From SSF14 sp037045585 (GTDB lineage: Bacteria; Actinomycetota; Acidimicrobiia; Acidimicrobiales; Microtrichaceae): 64,000 nucleotides of DNA. Positions 42,985-53,656 of this stretch are shown in pieces. Location of the stretch: assembly GCA_037045585.1 (NCBI GenBank), contig JBAOIR010000049.1:193624-257623 (forward strand), read 5' to 3'. Made by a program: the position numbers and the translations under genes. The notes under the pieces were generated by a model, which saw only the letters and a program-made list of their open reading frames with translations, was not told the origin of the DNA and ran no database searches. Within the stretch, counting starts at the first letter, position 1; each line of letters starts with the position of its first letter.

Positions 42985-43005
42985 TCGCCGTCTCTCATTT
43001 CTGTG

Positions 43006-45364
43006 TCAGTATTCAAGGCGTAACGACCCGAATACCGTCATAGGCGCGCCGGGATAGACGCCGTTGCGCGGCGCCACGTTCGAATTCAGATCGGCATTTT
43101 CGTAGTACTCGTGATTCAGGAGGTTGCGGACCGTTACCTGCGCAATCGCCCGCGTCGGCCCCATCATCCAGCGATAGGCTGCGAAGCCGTCCAGCCGTAC
43201 GTACCCCGGCAACGTGAAGGTATTTTGAATGTCTCCATGCCGGGAGCCGGAGACGTAGGCCCCGAACCCGACACTCAATCCCTTCGCTGGACCGCTCAGT
43301 TCGGCAAAATCGTACTTCATCCACAGGCTCCCTCCATGCAGGGGCACACCCGGCAAGCGTTTCTCCTGCAGCCCCGAGTTGTCTTTGGTGACCTTGGTAT
43401 CGGTATAGGCGTAACTGCCGATCACACTGACGGCTCTCCGTCACGCGGCCGGTCATGTCGAATTCGACGCCCTGGCTGCGTTGCTCACCCACCACGATCC
43501 TCGCGAGCGGGTCGCCGCTGGCCAGATCCGGCGTGACGAGATTGTTTCGCGTCAAATGATAGAAGGCCAAAGTGGCATTCAAGCGGTGCTCAAAGAGATC
43601 CGCCTTGAATCCGGCCTCCTGTTGTTTGCCGGTCTGCGGGGGAAACGGCTGATTGTTCGAAGACACCCCGTTATTGGCGCCGAAGGACGTCACGTAGTTG
43701 CCGTACGCCGCCAGCCAGGGGGTCAGGTCATAGAGGAGACCGACGCGTGGATTGAAGCGTGAGTCTTTTCGCGTGACGCCATCCACATTCGCGCTTGCCT
43801 GGTCGAAGTTTCCGGCCGTGCCTCGCGCCACCTCGGCCCAGTCGTACCGGCCGCCGACGAGCAGATGCAGCTTCTTCCCGAGGGTGATCTGATCCTGCAG
43901 ATAGAGCCCGTACCATTGTTCGTGGAAGACGCTGATATTCCTGCCCGGCCGGTCGGTCGTCGCGCGGGCGGCAGTGAAGAGGCTTGGCGCAATCCCGTAG
44001 GTCGGATTGAAGAGGTCGATCGCGAGAGCCGGGTTGCCGGAAGTAAAATTGCCGTAGATGCCGTAGTCGGTGGCAGCCCTGGTGTAGTCCATCCCGATCA
44101 ACAACGTGTGTTGCGTTCCCGCCACCGCGAATTTGCCGGTCAGGTCAAGATTCGTGGCATAGGTCCGCACGTAGCTCGTCTGGCCGAAGATGTTCCTGTT
44201 CAGTGTGCGTCCGTCAGCCTGGAGCGCGTTCCCGAACGCCGGCGCCGGATTCGCCCAGATACTCTCGGCATCGATAAAGCTGGAGAGAAAGCGGTTCGTC
44301 AGCTTCCACGACTCATTGAGCTTATGATCGAGATGAAATCCGATATGCGTTTTGTTCGTGAACGACACGGGCGTATTGGGATCGCCGTACGACCGGCTGA
44401 TCGGGACGGGGGCCGGACGATTGCCGATGACCGGAATGCCGCTGTCGGCACGGAAGTCTTGCTTCAAGATCTCCACATCCACGGTCATCGTCGTCTTATC
44501 GGTCGGCCGCCAGGTCACGCTGGGGTTAAAGACCTTGCGATCGATGAAGTTGAAATCGCGGAACGACCCGCTGTTTTGATAGCCCCCGGCAAAGCGAACC
44601 GACAACGACCGACTATCGGTAATGGCCCCGCCGACGTCCCAGAGCGTGCGATAGAAATTGTAGGAGCCGAATTGTTGCTCCAGGGCGCCGTGCGGGGTGT
44701 CCAATGGCCGCTTCGTGTTGACGTTGACCATGCCGCCCGGCTCGATGCGGCCGTAGAGGATGGAGGCCGGCCCCTTCAACACCTCGATGCTGTCGATGTT
44801 GGCCGTGTCCATTTCGAACGGAAACCCTGACGGGGACGTGGCGAGCAGGCCATTGCGATAGGTTTTCCCGAGATCCGGAAATCCGCGAATGATGAATCGA
44901 TTTCCCGATCCGATCGATTGATTCGGGCGGACGCCGCTGACGTTCTCCAACGCATCCTTCAACCGCGGCGTCTTCTGATCTTCGATGACCTGCGCCGGCA
45001 CGACCTGGATGCTCGCCGGTGTTTCCTGAATCGACGTATCCGTCTTCGTGGCCGTGATGGTATTCGAGACGGTGTAGGAGTTCCGCGTGGATGCGACCAC
45101 CACCGGCCGCACGTCCACAACCGGCACGTCATCAGACTGCGAGACGCCGTCAGGCCTGGCTACAGTAATCGACGGGACCGGGAATGGTGGCACCGTGGAA
45201 GGCGTAGAGACCGGTGATGGCTCTGCCGGCTCCACAGCAGGCTCTGAACTCGCCGCAACAGTGGACGCGTCTTGTGTGGCTTTGGGCGCAGCATGCGGTC
45301 CCACACAACCAGTGAGCGCGACCATGGCAAACACGACCCAGACCGACCCCTTGCACGGAGTCAT
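43006..45364 (-). CDS. TonB-dependent siderophore receptor 2 (one frameshift near 43,430)
   Basis: About 785 residues. ATG 45364 opens a signal peptide 'VWVVFAMVALTGCVGP' which carries a lipobox-like LTGC, unusual for a receptor. A Pro/Ser-rich stretch follows, then 'VVVASTRNSYTVSNTITATKTDTSIQETP' (STN-less siderophore receptor start), plug 'GNRFIIRGFPDLGKTYRNG', 'IEVLKGPASILYGRIEPGG' and a 22-strand barrel. The frame changes at about 43,420-43,440; 'SVIGSYAYTDTKVT' in the new frame resumes the barrel and ends 'GSLRLEY'. The type is ferrichrome/pseudobactin-like TIGR01783. Confidence 0.88.
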
Positions 45365-45514
45365 GCTTGTTCCTGCTGAAGGATGGCCCTGAGATCCTCG
45401 CTCGAACGGCAGCGCTTCCATAACACAAGGTCCTTTCCCTCGTAGTTGATGCGTAGCCTGGGCTGAGTCACCCGGCAGGCGCTTCGATAACGGGCTGATG
45501 TGCTGTAGAGGAGA

Positions 45515-45976
45515 CTACGTCGTGATCAGCGAGGGAGGCGCGCGAAGCCCGAGAATCGTTGGATCGAGAACCGCAAGGGACTGAAACGAACCGGCATCGA
45601 ACATAGGCGGCGTGAGCACAGCGCGCATGCGCAACACCCATTGCCACACCATGGCCGCGGGGGCGTCACCGGGCGAAGACGCATTCGATACGGTGCTCTG
45701 ATGAGGATCGGCAACGGCGGGGCCAGACGGGAGAGGCGGATCGAGGGCGACAAACCGTGAGGCATGAGCAGAGGGATCTGCCTGTGTCTCGAGGTCCGAT
45801 TGCCGAGGGTCGCGTTCGGCAACAGTCGCCTCCACCCATCGCTGCGCCAGAAAACAGTGCAGGCAACTGAGTGCGCCGGTGGGCGTGACGGACATCCAGG
45901 CCAGCGCAACCCCGATCACCAGCAACAGGCCTGCAACCGCTCTCCGCGTACGATGGGATTCGAACCGTGTCGGCAT
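45515..45976 (-). CDS. Small exported Cys/RAPP protein 1 (DUF2946-like)
   Basis: A protein of 153 residues. Arg-rich start, membrane helix/signal 'AVAGLLLVIGVALAWMSVTP', a 'LSCLHCFLAQRW' CxxC pair, and a C-terminal 'GLRAPPSLITT'. It shares the Cys pair and terminal RAPP with three other small genes at 49515-49850, 53284-53619 and 62416-62736; each of the four precedes a TonB receptor. Resembles the loosely defined DUF2946 group near metal-uptake receptors; function unknown. Upstream of receptor 2, with a shared promoter motif at 46010-46021. Confidence 0.65.
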   Translation of the reverse strand: MPTRFESHRTRRAVAGLLLVIGVALAWMSVTPTGALSCLHCFLAQRWVEATVAERDPRQSDLETQADPSAHASRFVALDPPLPSGPAVADPHQSTVSNASSPGDAPAAMVWQWVLRMRAVLTPPMFDAGSFQSLAVLDPTILGLRAPPSLITT

Positions 45977-46009
45977 GCAGGTTATGTAACAGACTCGCCA
46001 TTTCAGGCG

Positions 46010-46021
46010 CTACCGATGGAT
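46010..46021 (-). promoter_or_regulatory. Shared motif upstream of small protein 1 (ATCCATCGGTAG on minus)
   Basis: Lies 34 bp before the ATG at 45976. On the minus strand it reads ATCCATCGGTAG; the matching motif also precedes small proteins at 49850 (49891-49902) and 53619 (53657-53668). About 20-23 bp on the downstream side is a TTACATAAC sequence that could be a -10. Confidence 0.5.
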
Positions 46022-46064
46022 GCCGCTCGATACTACAAGGCGAGACGATTCGTCGAGCGCCGAG

Positions 46065-47123
46065 CTACGCGTGAGGATGACGATGATGCAGATCCGACAC
46101 GTGCGCATGCTCGTGGGTGATGGGCTGATGTCGGTGCTGGTGTGCATGCGTGTCTTCAACGAACGTCTCGTGATGATCGTGATGCGGGTCGGTGTGGCTA
46201 TGCAGATGGTCATGCTCGGTTTCTGCATGCGTATGGAGATGGACGTGCCGCGCTCCCTGCAGGAGCAGAACCCCCACGCCCATCAGCAGCGCCACCAGGA
46301 CTTCGCGTGAGCCCCAAGTATCACCGAGCAACGGGACGGAGAAGGCCGCTCCCACAAACGGTGCCGTGGCGAAATATGCTGCCTCCCGGGCGGCGCCGAC
46401 GAATCGAAGGGCGTAGGCATCCAGGACGAGGCTGACGCCGTAGCTCACCATCCCCAATCCCATCAGCGCCGCCACCACCCTGGCCTCGGGCCATCGGTCA
46501 TGAGCGAAGCACCCGACACCGATCATGACAATCCCTGCGCTGATGGCCTTCACCTTCATCACCGCCAGCGGATCCCGGAGAGACGATAACCTCTGCGTCA
46601 GATTGTTATCGAGCGCCCAACACACCGTCGCGCCGCTCAACGCCAGCACACCGACCAGATCGCCGACGGGCTCGAACGGCGCGTACCCGATCAGTCCCGC
46701 ACCGAGCAGAATAATGGCAGCACCCGCGGCTTCCTTCCTCGTCAGATGTTCCTTGAACAATCCAACGGCCAACACAATGGTGAACGGTGCTTCCAGATTC
46801 AAGAGCAGCGAACCGAACACTCCCGAGAGACGCTGCAGACCCAAAAGCATCAGGATAGGACCGCCCATACCGCCGAGGCACACAATCCCCGTCAACAGCG
46901 GGAGGTCGGCCCGCCGGAGAGGCGCGTCATCGACGATCGCGCTTCCCCATCGCCTCCTTCCCCATTCACACAGCAGGAGTCCAAGCCCCCCGCCGGCATA
47001 CAGCAGGCCGGCCATGAGGACCGGGGACACCTCGGCCAGGAACAATTTCGCGACGGGGGCGCTCATACCGAACAACAGTGCCGCTGTTAACCCGTAGAGC
47101 GCCCCTTTTGTATGCGGCGACAT
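46065..47123 (-). CDS. DMT/EamA-family exporter with His-rich C-terminal tail
   Basis: A protein of 352 residues. Ten helices in two EamA halves (about 5-145 and 150-290): 'LFGMSAPVAKLFLAEVSPV', 'GVFGSLLLNLEAPFTIVLA', 'RFVGAAREAAYFATAPFVGAA'. From about residue 291 the tail of 62 residues contains 23 His in HxH and HH groups with Asp/Glu, a soft metal-binding sponge. This suggests export or buffering of Ni, Co, Zn or Cu. Between receptors 3 and 2 and on the same strand. Confidence 0.85.
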   Translation of the reverse strand: MSPHTKGALYGLTAALLFGMSAPVAKLFLAEVSPVLMAGLLYAGGGLGLLLCEWGRRRWGSAIVDDAPLRRADLPLLTGIVCLGGMGGPILMLLGLQRLSGVFGSLLLNLEAPFTIVLAVGLFKEHLTRKEAAGAAIILLGAGLIGYAPFEPVGDLVGVLALSGATVCWALDNNLTQRLSSLRDPLAVMKVKAISAGIVMIGVGCFAHDRWPEARVVAALMGLGMVSYGVSLVLDAYALRFVGAAREAAYFATAPFVGAAFSVPLLGDTWGSREVLVALLMGVGVLLLQGARHVHLHTHAETEHDHLHSHTDPHHDHHETFVEDTHAHQHRHQPITHEHAHVSDLHHRHPHA

Positions 47124-47187
47124 GGCACAGGTTCCTCAGGATTCGTGCTGCCCGCCTGGCCCGTCACTCCGCATGGAATCGCCTCTC

Positions 47188-49414
47188 TCAGAACCGTCCC
47201 ATGACGCTCAACTCCACCGTTCTGGGCGCGCCCATCAGGACTTGGTTGGGGTAAAACTGAGAGCCGAATATGGCATAGCTCTTATCGAACAGATTCCGCC
47301 CACGTAACGTAATCCAGAACTGTTTGTACGGCACCGACATCCACGCATCGGCGGTCATGTACGGTTCAGGCGAATCGTGTTCGCAGGATCGTTGTACCTA
47401 TCGCCGACATACCGCATTGCCGCCCCAACATCAAACGGGATCGGCGTCGACACCCGATAGATGGACCAGAGATTCGCGACCGCTTGCGGGACTTCCGGCG
47501 GACGATTCCCATTCCGCGAAATCGGCACGCCGCCTGATAGCTGTGCAAATTTATCGAACTTGGCCGAAAGAAATGTAATGTTTCCTTGGATACGCCACGC
47601 ATCAGTCAATTTGAAACGCCGCGTCGAGCTCCACTCCCTTCGACGATTGCCGGCCGACATTGAGCGCATCGATCTGCGAAATTTGGGTGAGAATATTTTT
47701 GCGCACGATGTCAAAGTATGCGACGGTCCACTCTGCGCGCTTGTTCCAGAACTGCCCTTTGGCGCCGACCTCCCATTGCATCCCGGTTGCCAACTCGAAC
47801 TTTTGATTGGCGCGCGCAACGAAGAGACTAGAGCTGACCGGGTCTACGGCGGTGGCGTACTGTCCATACACGGTCGCCTCCGGCAGCACGTCGTAGACGA
47901 CACCGGCCCGCCATGTTGTCGCTGTAAAATTTTGCGAGAACGTCTGCAAGGCATTCGAAGCCCCAGTGGCCGTAAACCCTTCACGATCGAGGTGAATATC
48001 ATCCGTGCGTGTGCCGGCCACGAGCTTGAGCCGATCGGTGACGCTGAATTGATCTTCCGCAAAAAACGCCGTGTCCAGGATGGTGGCCGTCTGGAGCGCC
48101 GTCGACCCTCCACCGAACAGACCCTGATTGGGCGAGAAGGGATCCACCGTGTCGACCGCCCCGTTGAAAAAGCTTGGGCGTTTGAAATCCGTGTAGGTGA
48201 AGTCGATGCCACTCACAAACCGATTCTTAAAACCTGCGATCGGGTGATTGAGTTGCACTTCCAGCCGATCGCCGATGACGGACTGATCGTGTTGCACCAG
48301 AAACCGATCGCGGCCGAGTTGTTGCGTGCCCGCATCCAGCGTATAGGTTTCGGCACTCATCCAGTCGCGCTTGGCCGTGTAGTAATAGGTCTGGTTGCGG
48401 AATTCCATCCAGTCGGTCGGCTGCCAGTTGGCCTTCAGTTTAGTCCAGGTCGTCAGCGCGCTCATATCGCTGTCCGTCACGTTGTAGTTCTGACGCAACA
48501 TACGCGCGTCGACCGTGCGGCCGTCGTTGGTGACGACCACGCCGTTGACACCCTGCGTCGCAAACGCACTCGGCACCAGCGGCGTGCCCGAAATAGGGCT
48601 TCGCCCGATCGTGCGCGATGTCGAATGACAATTCGACATTGAACCGCGAGGTCACGTCGTATAAGAGCGCACTCGTCAGGTTCCAATAGGTATAGGGTGT
48701 CCGCTGGTAACCGGCGGCGCTGTCCCCGTTCTGATAACTCACATCCGTCCGGTAATGGAGCTTGTCGAACCAAAGCCGGCCCCCGCTGCCCACTCCGGCG
48801 CGTACCGTATTGAAGGACCCGTACGATAGGAACGCCTCGCTACCCTGCGCCTCACGCACGGGCCGCTTAGTGACCAGATCGACCATCCCCGCCACCGCGC
48901 CTTCCCCATAGAGGACCGATGCCGGGCCTTTCAGGATCTCGATGCGCTCCAAATTCCACGAATCGCGTGGACGCGTGACGAAACTCGTGGACCCGAGGGA
49001 CAAGCCGTCGAACAGCAACCGCAGTTGCGATTGGCCGAACCCTCGCATCTGGAATGCTCCGGGCGCCACAGGGTGGTCGCCTACCGTCACGCCGGTCGCC
49101 GCCTGAATGGCTTCCGATACCGACCTCAACCCGCGTTCCTGCATCGTCTGCTGCGTGATCACCTCGACGCTCGCCGGGATCTCACGCAACGTCACGCCGA
49201 GTCGCGAACTTCCGCTCGTCTGCTCCTGCAAACCAAGTGTGCCGGTACCCTCCGGATAGGCGCGAGTCCCCTGCACGACCACCGTCGGCGCGACCACCGG
49301 CTCGACGGGCGGATCCTGTCCCTCATCAGTAAATGCCGGCTGACTCGGCGCACCGATCGCCAGCATCAAACCCACCATCGACACTTTCACAACTCGCCCG
49401 CGACAGATTGTCAT
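47188..49414 (-). pseudogene. TonB-dependent siderophore receptor 3 (frameshifts near 48,597, 47,602 and 47,362)
   Basis: ATG 49414 starts a signal peptide ('VSMVGLMLAIGAPSQPAF'). 'SSRLGVTLREIPASVEVI', 'GAFQMRGFGQSQLRLLFDG', 'IEILKGPASVLYGEGAVAG' and 'VDLVTKRPVREA' form the plug; the barrel runs through three frames to a final 'LMGAPRTVELSVMGRF'. Near 47,362 a missing C ('aaccgtac') breaks 'RLNPYMTADAW', a homopolymer-type error. Siderophore-type receptor, about 735 residues once repaired. Preceded by small protein 2. Confidence 0.83.
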
Positions 49415-49514
49415 GAATGACACTGTGAACACTCCTTGGATGAGATGACGTGATAAAGCCGCGCCGAACCAGGTACGAGACCGGGGTCCGACGAGGCGCA
49501 CTCTGCCCATTCAG

Positions 49515-49850
49515 CTAGGCAACGGCAGATCGGGAGGGGGGCGCACGAAAACCATGGCTGACCGAATGCGACAGTGACGGCTGTCCGCGCGCGGCCTGAG
49601 GAGGGATACTCCATCCGACCAAGGGACGCAGGGGCGAGTCACTCACGCCCAGCAACAGGGGAAGCCTCACGAGGTGAGGGTGCGGAAGGGGGTCGAACAG
49701 GTGTGCGCAGAAGCTATTGCAGTGTTCGCCCGACTCAATAATATGGGTGGTAAACTCGACGACTCCGAGCGGAGGCACCACACAGATCGTCCACCAATAG
49801 AGCGGCGCAAGCAACAAGAGCGCCATCAATTTGTGTCTTGTTCTGTCCAT
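49515..49850 (-). CDS. Small exported Cys/RAPP protein 2 (DUF2946-like)
   Basis: A protein of 111 residues. 'LMALLLLAPLYWWTICVVPP' is a membrane/signal helix; 'ESGEHCNSFCAHLF' has a CxxxC pair with His on both sides; the tail is 'HGFRAPPSRSAVA'. Same pattern as the other three members. 100 bp upstream of receptor 3, with the shared motif at 49891-49902. Confidence 0.65.
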   Translation of the reverse strand: MDRTRHKLMALLLLAPLYWWTICVVPPLGVVEFTTHIIESGEHCNSFCAHLFDPLPHPHLVRLPLLLGVSDSPLRPLVGWSIPPQAARGQPSLSHSVSHGFRAPPSRSAVA

Positions 49851-49890
49851 GATCCGGCATCGAGTCTATATCAGGTGAACTTGGGCGCAG

Positions 49891-49914
49891 CTACCGATGG
49901 CTACTCATGGATGC
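49891..49914 (-). promoter_or_regulatory. Shared motif upstream of small protein 2
   Basis: CTACCGATGGCT, then ACTC, then ATGGATGC on the plus strand: the minus strand reads GCATCCAT-GAG-TAGCCATCGGTAG. The two half-sites (GCATCCAT and AGCCATCG) are about one helical turn apart. A TATAGACT-like -10 is at 49863-49870. Matches the copy at 53657-53680 over its full length. Confidence 0.55.
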
Positions 49915-50018
49915 AACAGAAACGCATTGCGCCTGGCCTTTTCTCTCCCCTACAGGCTACGTATGATGATGGCGGCGATGTAGACCCGCGGCATGAAACT
50001 CCTAGCAGGCGCACCCCC

Positions 50019-50393
50019 TCATCCGCGCAGCACCTCCAAACCGACCTGCTGGAACCCCAGCCCGCGGATGCGATCCACGATGACGACGAATCGCTCCAGC
50101 CGCGTCACCTTGTCGGCACGCACCAGCACCGGCGAGTGCCGGGGATTCGGCGCCAGCACGATCTCCAATTGTTCCTCGTCGATCGCACGGTCGTCCACGA
50201 AGACCGTCCCCTCAGCCGTGACTGTCACGACGATCGGCCGGTCATGCCGGTCGGCCGAGGTCGAAGCTTTCGCCAGATTCACCGGGATCTGCCCCGTGGT
50301 GATGAACGTCGCTGTGGTCAAGACGATCACGAGCAGCACCAGCATGATATCCACCAGCGGAATCACGTTGATCTGATCGACTTCACGCTCCAT
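50019..50393 (-). CDS. exbD: ExbD/TolR-family energy-transducing protein (copy 2)
   Basis: A protein of 124 residues. ATG 50393 is preferred to a 12-residue upstream extension because it gives exactly the copy 1 product. Shares 'INVIPLVDIMLVLLVIVLT' and nearly all of the periplasmic domain with 40894-41268. Ends an operon: small protein 3, receptor 4, exbB, exbD. Confidence 0.92.
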   Translation of the reverse strand: MEREVDQINVIPLVDIMLVLLVIVLTTATFITTGQIPVNLAKASTSADRHDRPIVVTVTAEGTVFVDDRAIDEEQLEIVLAPNPRHSPVLVRADKVTRLERFVVIVDRIRGLGFQQVGLEVLRG

Positions 50394-50808
50394 GGCGCGC
50401 CTTGTACTGCGCAAACAACTCGCAGACACGCCGCCGGGGCATGTTATTCATGACGACACAGGGGATGGCGACCACGAGCCCGGCCGCCGTCGCCTTCAGC
50501 GCGAGACTCAGGCCGATCATGATCGTCGTCACCGCCATGGCGCCGGAGCTGCCCATCGTGTGGAACGTCAACATAATGCCCAACACGGTGCCGAGCAGGC
50601 CGATGTAGGGGGCGTTGGCCGGCACGGTTCCAATCACCACCAGCCGTCTGGTCAACGCGATTTCACAGGCGTCGAGCGACGGGTACGCATGTACATCGAT
50701 CCGCCAGTAACACCACCACCGCTCGATCGCCACCGCGACCGCCCACAGGCTCAGTCCGATCAAGAGGCCGATCACACCGTACTCCACCAGTTCCTTCATG
50801 CCTTCCAT
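50383..50808 (-). CDS. exbB: ExbB/TolQ/MotA-family proton-channel protein (copy 2)
   Basis: A protein of 141 residues from ATG 50808, the same length as copy 1 with the same 11-bp overlap into exbD. Core 'GTVLGIMLTFHTMGSSGA' is present; 'MPRRRVCELFAQYK' near the end differs slightly. Follows receptor 4 by 56 bp. Confidence 0.92.
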   Translation of the reverse strand: MEGMKELVEYGVIGLLIGLSLWAVAVAIERWWCYWRIDVHAYPSLDACEIALTRRLVVIGTVPANAPYIGLLGTVLGIMLTFHTMGSSGAMAVTTIMIGLSLALKATAAGLVVAIPCVVMNNMPRRRVCELFAQYKARHGA

Positions 50809-50864
50809 GATCACCCCCCTGACGTTTGACGTCTCACGCTTCTCACCTTTGCCGCCTCCCCCTG

Positions 50865-53190
50865 TTAGAACCCCAACGTCACTCCCACATAGGCCGACCG
50901 TCCGATCCCGGCGTAGAACGCCTGTTTGTTGGCATCCGCCACGCTGTCCGCCACCGGCGTGGCCCACGCGACGTAGGCCTTGTCGAAGATATTGTCCAGT
51001 TCCACATACGTCTTTATGAACTTGATGTAGCGATTGTTGTGTGTGCGGTAATAGTGGTGCAGATTGGCATTGAACAGGACGTAGGAGGGGGCGCCGAGCG
51101 TGTTGCTGTTATTGACGTAGAAGCTGTCGATCCAGCTTCCCTCGACCCAACCGCCGAGCCCGGTCGGCGCATGGTCGTAGGCCGCCTTCATATTGAGCAC
51201 GTTCTTTTCGACGGACGGCACCTGGCGTCCCGACTGATTGACCCGCGTGACGACGCCGCCGGTCCCGAATTGATCGACGAAGCGAATGTATTGACTGTCC
51301 ATGTGCGTGTAGGCGCCGGTGAGACGCATGCCTTCCACGGGCACCCAACGCCAGCCCAATTCGATACCTCGATACTGCGATTCCTTTGCATTGACGGCGA
51401 AATTGCCCGCCGTCGTCGGGGTGATCGGCACGCTTTGCGTGATGATTTCGTCCTTGAAGAAGGTCCAGAATCCAACCGCCTCGACCCAGAGGGTCGGCGT
51501 CATTTGCGTGTTGGTTCCGATTTCGACATTGAAGTTCTTTTGCGGCTTGACGTTGTTGTTGAAGCCGGGATTACCGTCCAGCCCGACCGTCATGTTGCTG
51601 AATTGCGGGATGCCGTAGCCCACCGAGGCACGCGTCCAGATGTTCGTGCCCTCGTTCACCCGATAGTTCAGCGAGATGTCGGGCGCCCAGTTGTCGAACG
51701 ACCGGTTCACGCCGATCGTGCTCCCGAGCGTGCTGGTCGTCGTCGTGGCGGAAAAATTATTGACGAAGCCGGAGATGTCGGAGCGCTCGTATCCCAACCC
51801 CACCGCCAGGACCCACTTCGGCACGAACTCCAGTTCCTCGCGGAACCGGCCGCCGATGTTGCGCACCGAGAAGCGGTTCTGCTGGGTCACCGGCCCGAAG
51901 GCCCCGGACCCATTGTTCAGATTGAGATTATTCACCCCTTCCTGTTCCAGATAGTTGGCGAAAGAACCCGACGTAACTCTTCAAAGGCATGCTGCCGAGC
52001 CGCCCGTCGTGCCGCAGGTCCGTGTAGTGCTTGAAGCTGGGATTGATGGTGGCCCCTACCGGCTGGTTGATGTCCTTTACGTGGTAATCGGCTTCGGTCG
52101 TCAGTACCGTATTCGCGTCGATTTGCCGCTCGTAGATGGCTCCGACCATCGTTAGCCGGTCGCGCAACTTTTGCCCTAGGGTGACGGGGTTCGTCGTGGA
52201 GGTCCCGCCCATTTGCCGCGGATTCGCCTGAAACTGGCTGAGCGTCAAACGCGTGGGAAACTTTTCATCTTCGTCGACATTGACCGCTTTCACATAGAGC
52301 GTCTGCCGATCATCGATGCGATAGCGGATGTTGAGATTGACCGTGGACATCCAATACTGGCTATGATCCCGCCACCCGTCCTCGCGCTGATAACTCGAGA
52401 ACAACGCGATGTCCAAATTGCCGTACTCCTTGCCGATCGCGATCGCCTCTTTGTGGTACCCATACGAACCGGCGCTGACGAACGTTTCCACCCCGTCGAT
52501 GTCCCGGCCGCGCCTCGTCCGTAAATGCACCATTCCGCCGAGGGCATAGTTGTCGTACAACGACGACGACGGACCGCGCCGCACCTCGATGCTCTGAAGA
52601 AACCAGGGATCGTGAAGCTCGGGACGCGCCGTGCCGTCGGGCTGCGTCACGGAAAAGCCGTCTTCGTACATTTTGATGTTGCGGACGCAGCAGCCGGTCT
52701 TGTTGCCCGACCCACGAATCGAGAGATTCACCTCGCGCCCGCCATGCTCCTGCCGTGGCACGATGCCGGGAATCGACTCCAACGACTCCCGCAGATGCCG
52801 GGTCGGCTGCGATTCGTGTTCGCTCCGGTCCGTCGAGGACTGCGTCACGCCGGTCGGCCGGCTCTCCACACGCCCGCTCATGACCCGAATATCGGTCAAG
52901 GCGATTTCCGGGACTGTTCCCGGCGGTCCTTCCACCTGCTGTTCTTGGATCACACTCGGCTCAGGCGCTTGCCGCCCTCTCGCCCTGCGCATGTCTTTGA
53001 CTTCTTCTAGTTGGTCGATGATCCCCTTCAGCTTTTGCTTTAGTGCCTGTTCGCGCTGATCCAGTACAGCCTCTTCTACAACCTCTTCGCCTCCGCTCGA
53101 CACTTCCGTCGCGCGGGCAGGATGAGGCCCCGAACCTATCTGCATAAAAGTGAGACCCAGTATGACGATAACCCATCGTAACAATGACAT
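50865..53190 (-). CDS. TonB-dependent outer-membrane receptor 4 (one frameshift near 51,961)
   Basis: About 775 residues. ATG 53190 begins the signal peptide 'SLLRWVIVILGLTFMQIG'. The charged coiled coil ('EQALKQKLKGIIDQLEEVKD') is followed by 'IALTDIRVMSGRVESRP', the plug ('EVNLSIRGSGNKTG', 'HDPWFLQSIEVRRG', 'MVHLRTRRGRD') and the barrel, ending 'GIGRSAYVGVTLGF'. 'FFRQLSG' near 51,961 changes frame because of an extra A/T in 'cgaaagaa'; removing it reads 'FFANYLEQEG' and continues. Same family as receptors 1 and 6. Confidence 0.9.
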
Positions 53191-53283
53191 GACTTTATGC
53201 TCCCTTTGCGCAAGGACGCGCCCGGCACCCAGGGGGCAGGACAACGTCCGCAAGCCGGAATCGAGGACATGGAGAGGCGATCG

Positions 53284-53619
53284 TCACGACGCGAGGGGAG
53301 CCGGAGGAGCACGTGAACGAATCACGGAAGAACGGGAATGGGCGCTCGGGGAAAAGCGCGTCTCTGCGCCGATCGCTACCGAGACAACCGGTGCATCCGG
53401 AGGCATGTCCGGGACTAGCCCCGTGTCGGCTTGGCTCTGGCAGACCGCGCTACAGGGAAGGGCATGGGCTGTGTCGTGGGAATGAGTCTGTGAACCCGGT
53501 ACAGGAACAAGACCCGCGCCGACACAGACCGGGGAGGCAGCCAGGAAAAGGGCGTAGAGGACGACGAACAGCCCTATCCCGATACGACACTGCCCGCTCC
53601 CTCGAACCGCTGCTTTCAT
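53284..53619 (-). CDS. Small exported Cys/RAPP protein 3 (DUF2946-like)
   Basis: A protein of 111 residues: signal helix 'IGIGLFVVLYALFLAASPVC', 'SHDTAHALPCSAVCQSQ' (His plus CxxxC), and terminal 'IRSRAPPAPLAS'. Precedes receptor 4 by 93 bp and carries the shared promoter motif. Confidence 0.65.
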   Translation of the reverse strand: MKAAVRGSGQCRIGIGLFVVLYALFLAASPVCVGAGLVPVPGSQTHSHDTAHALPCSAVCQSQADTGLVPDMPPDAPVVSVAIGAETRFSPSAHSRSSVIRSRAPPAPLAS

Positions 53620-53656
53620 AGCGGCGGCAGTGTAATGGGGGGGGGCCGGAGCTGTC

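Noticed and set aside
53636..53644. Nine-G run as regulatory switch
   Set aside because: Lies between the start of small protein 3 and its motif, but one read-level homopolymer cannot be judged for length in this error-rich half.
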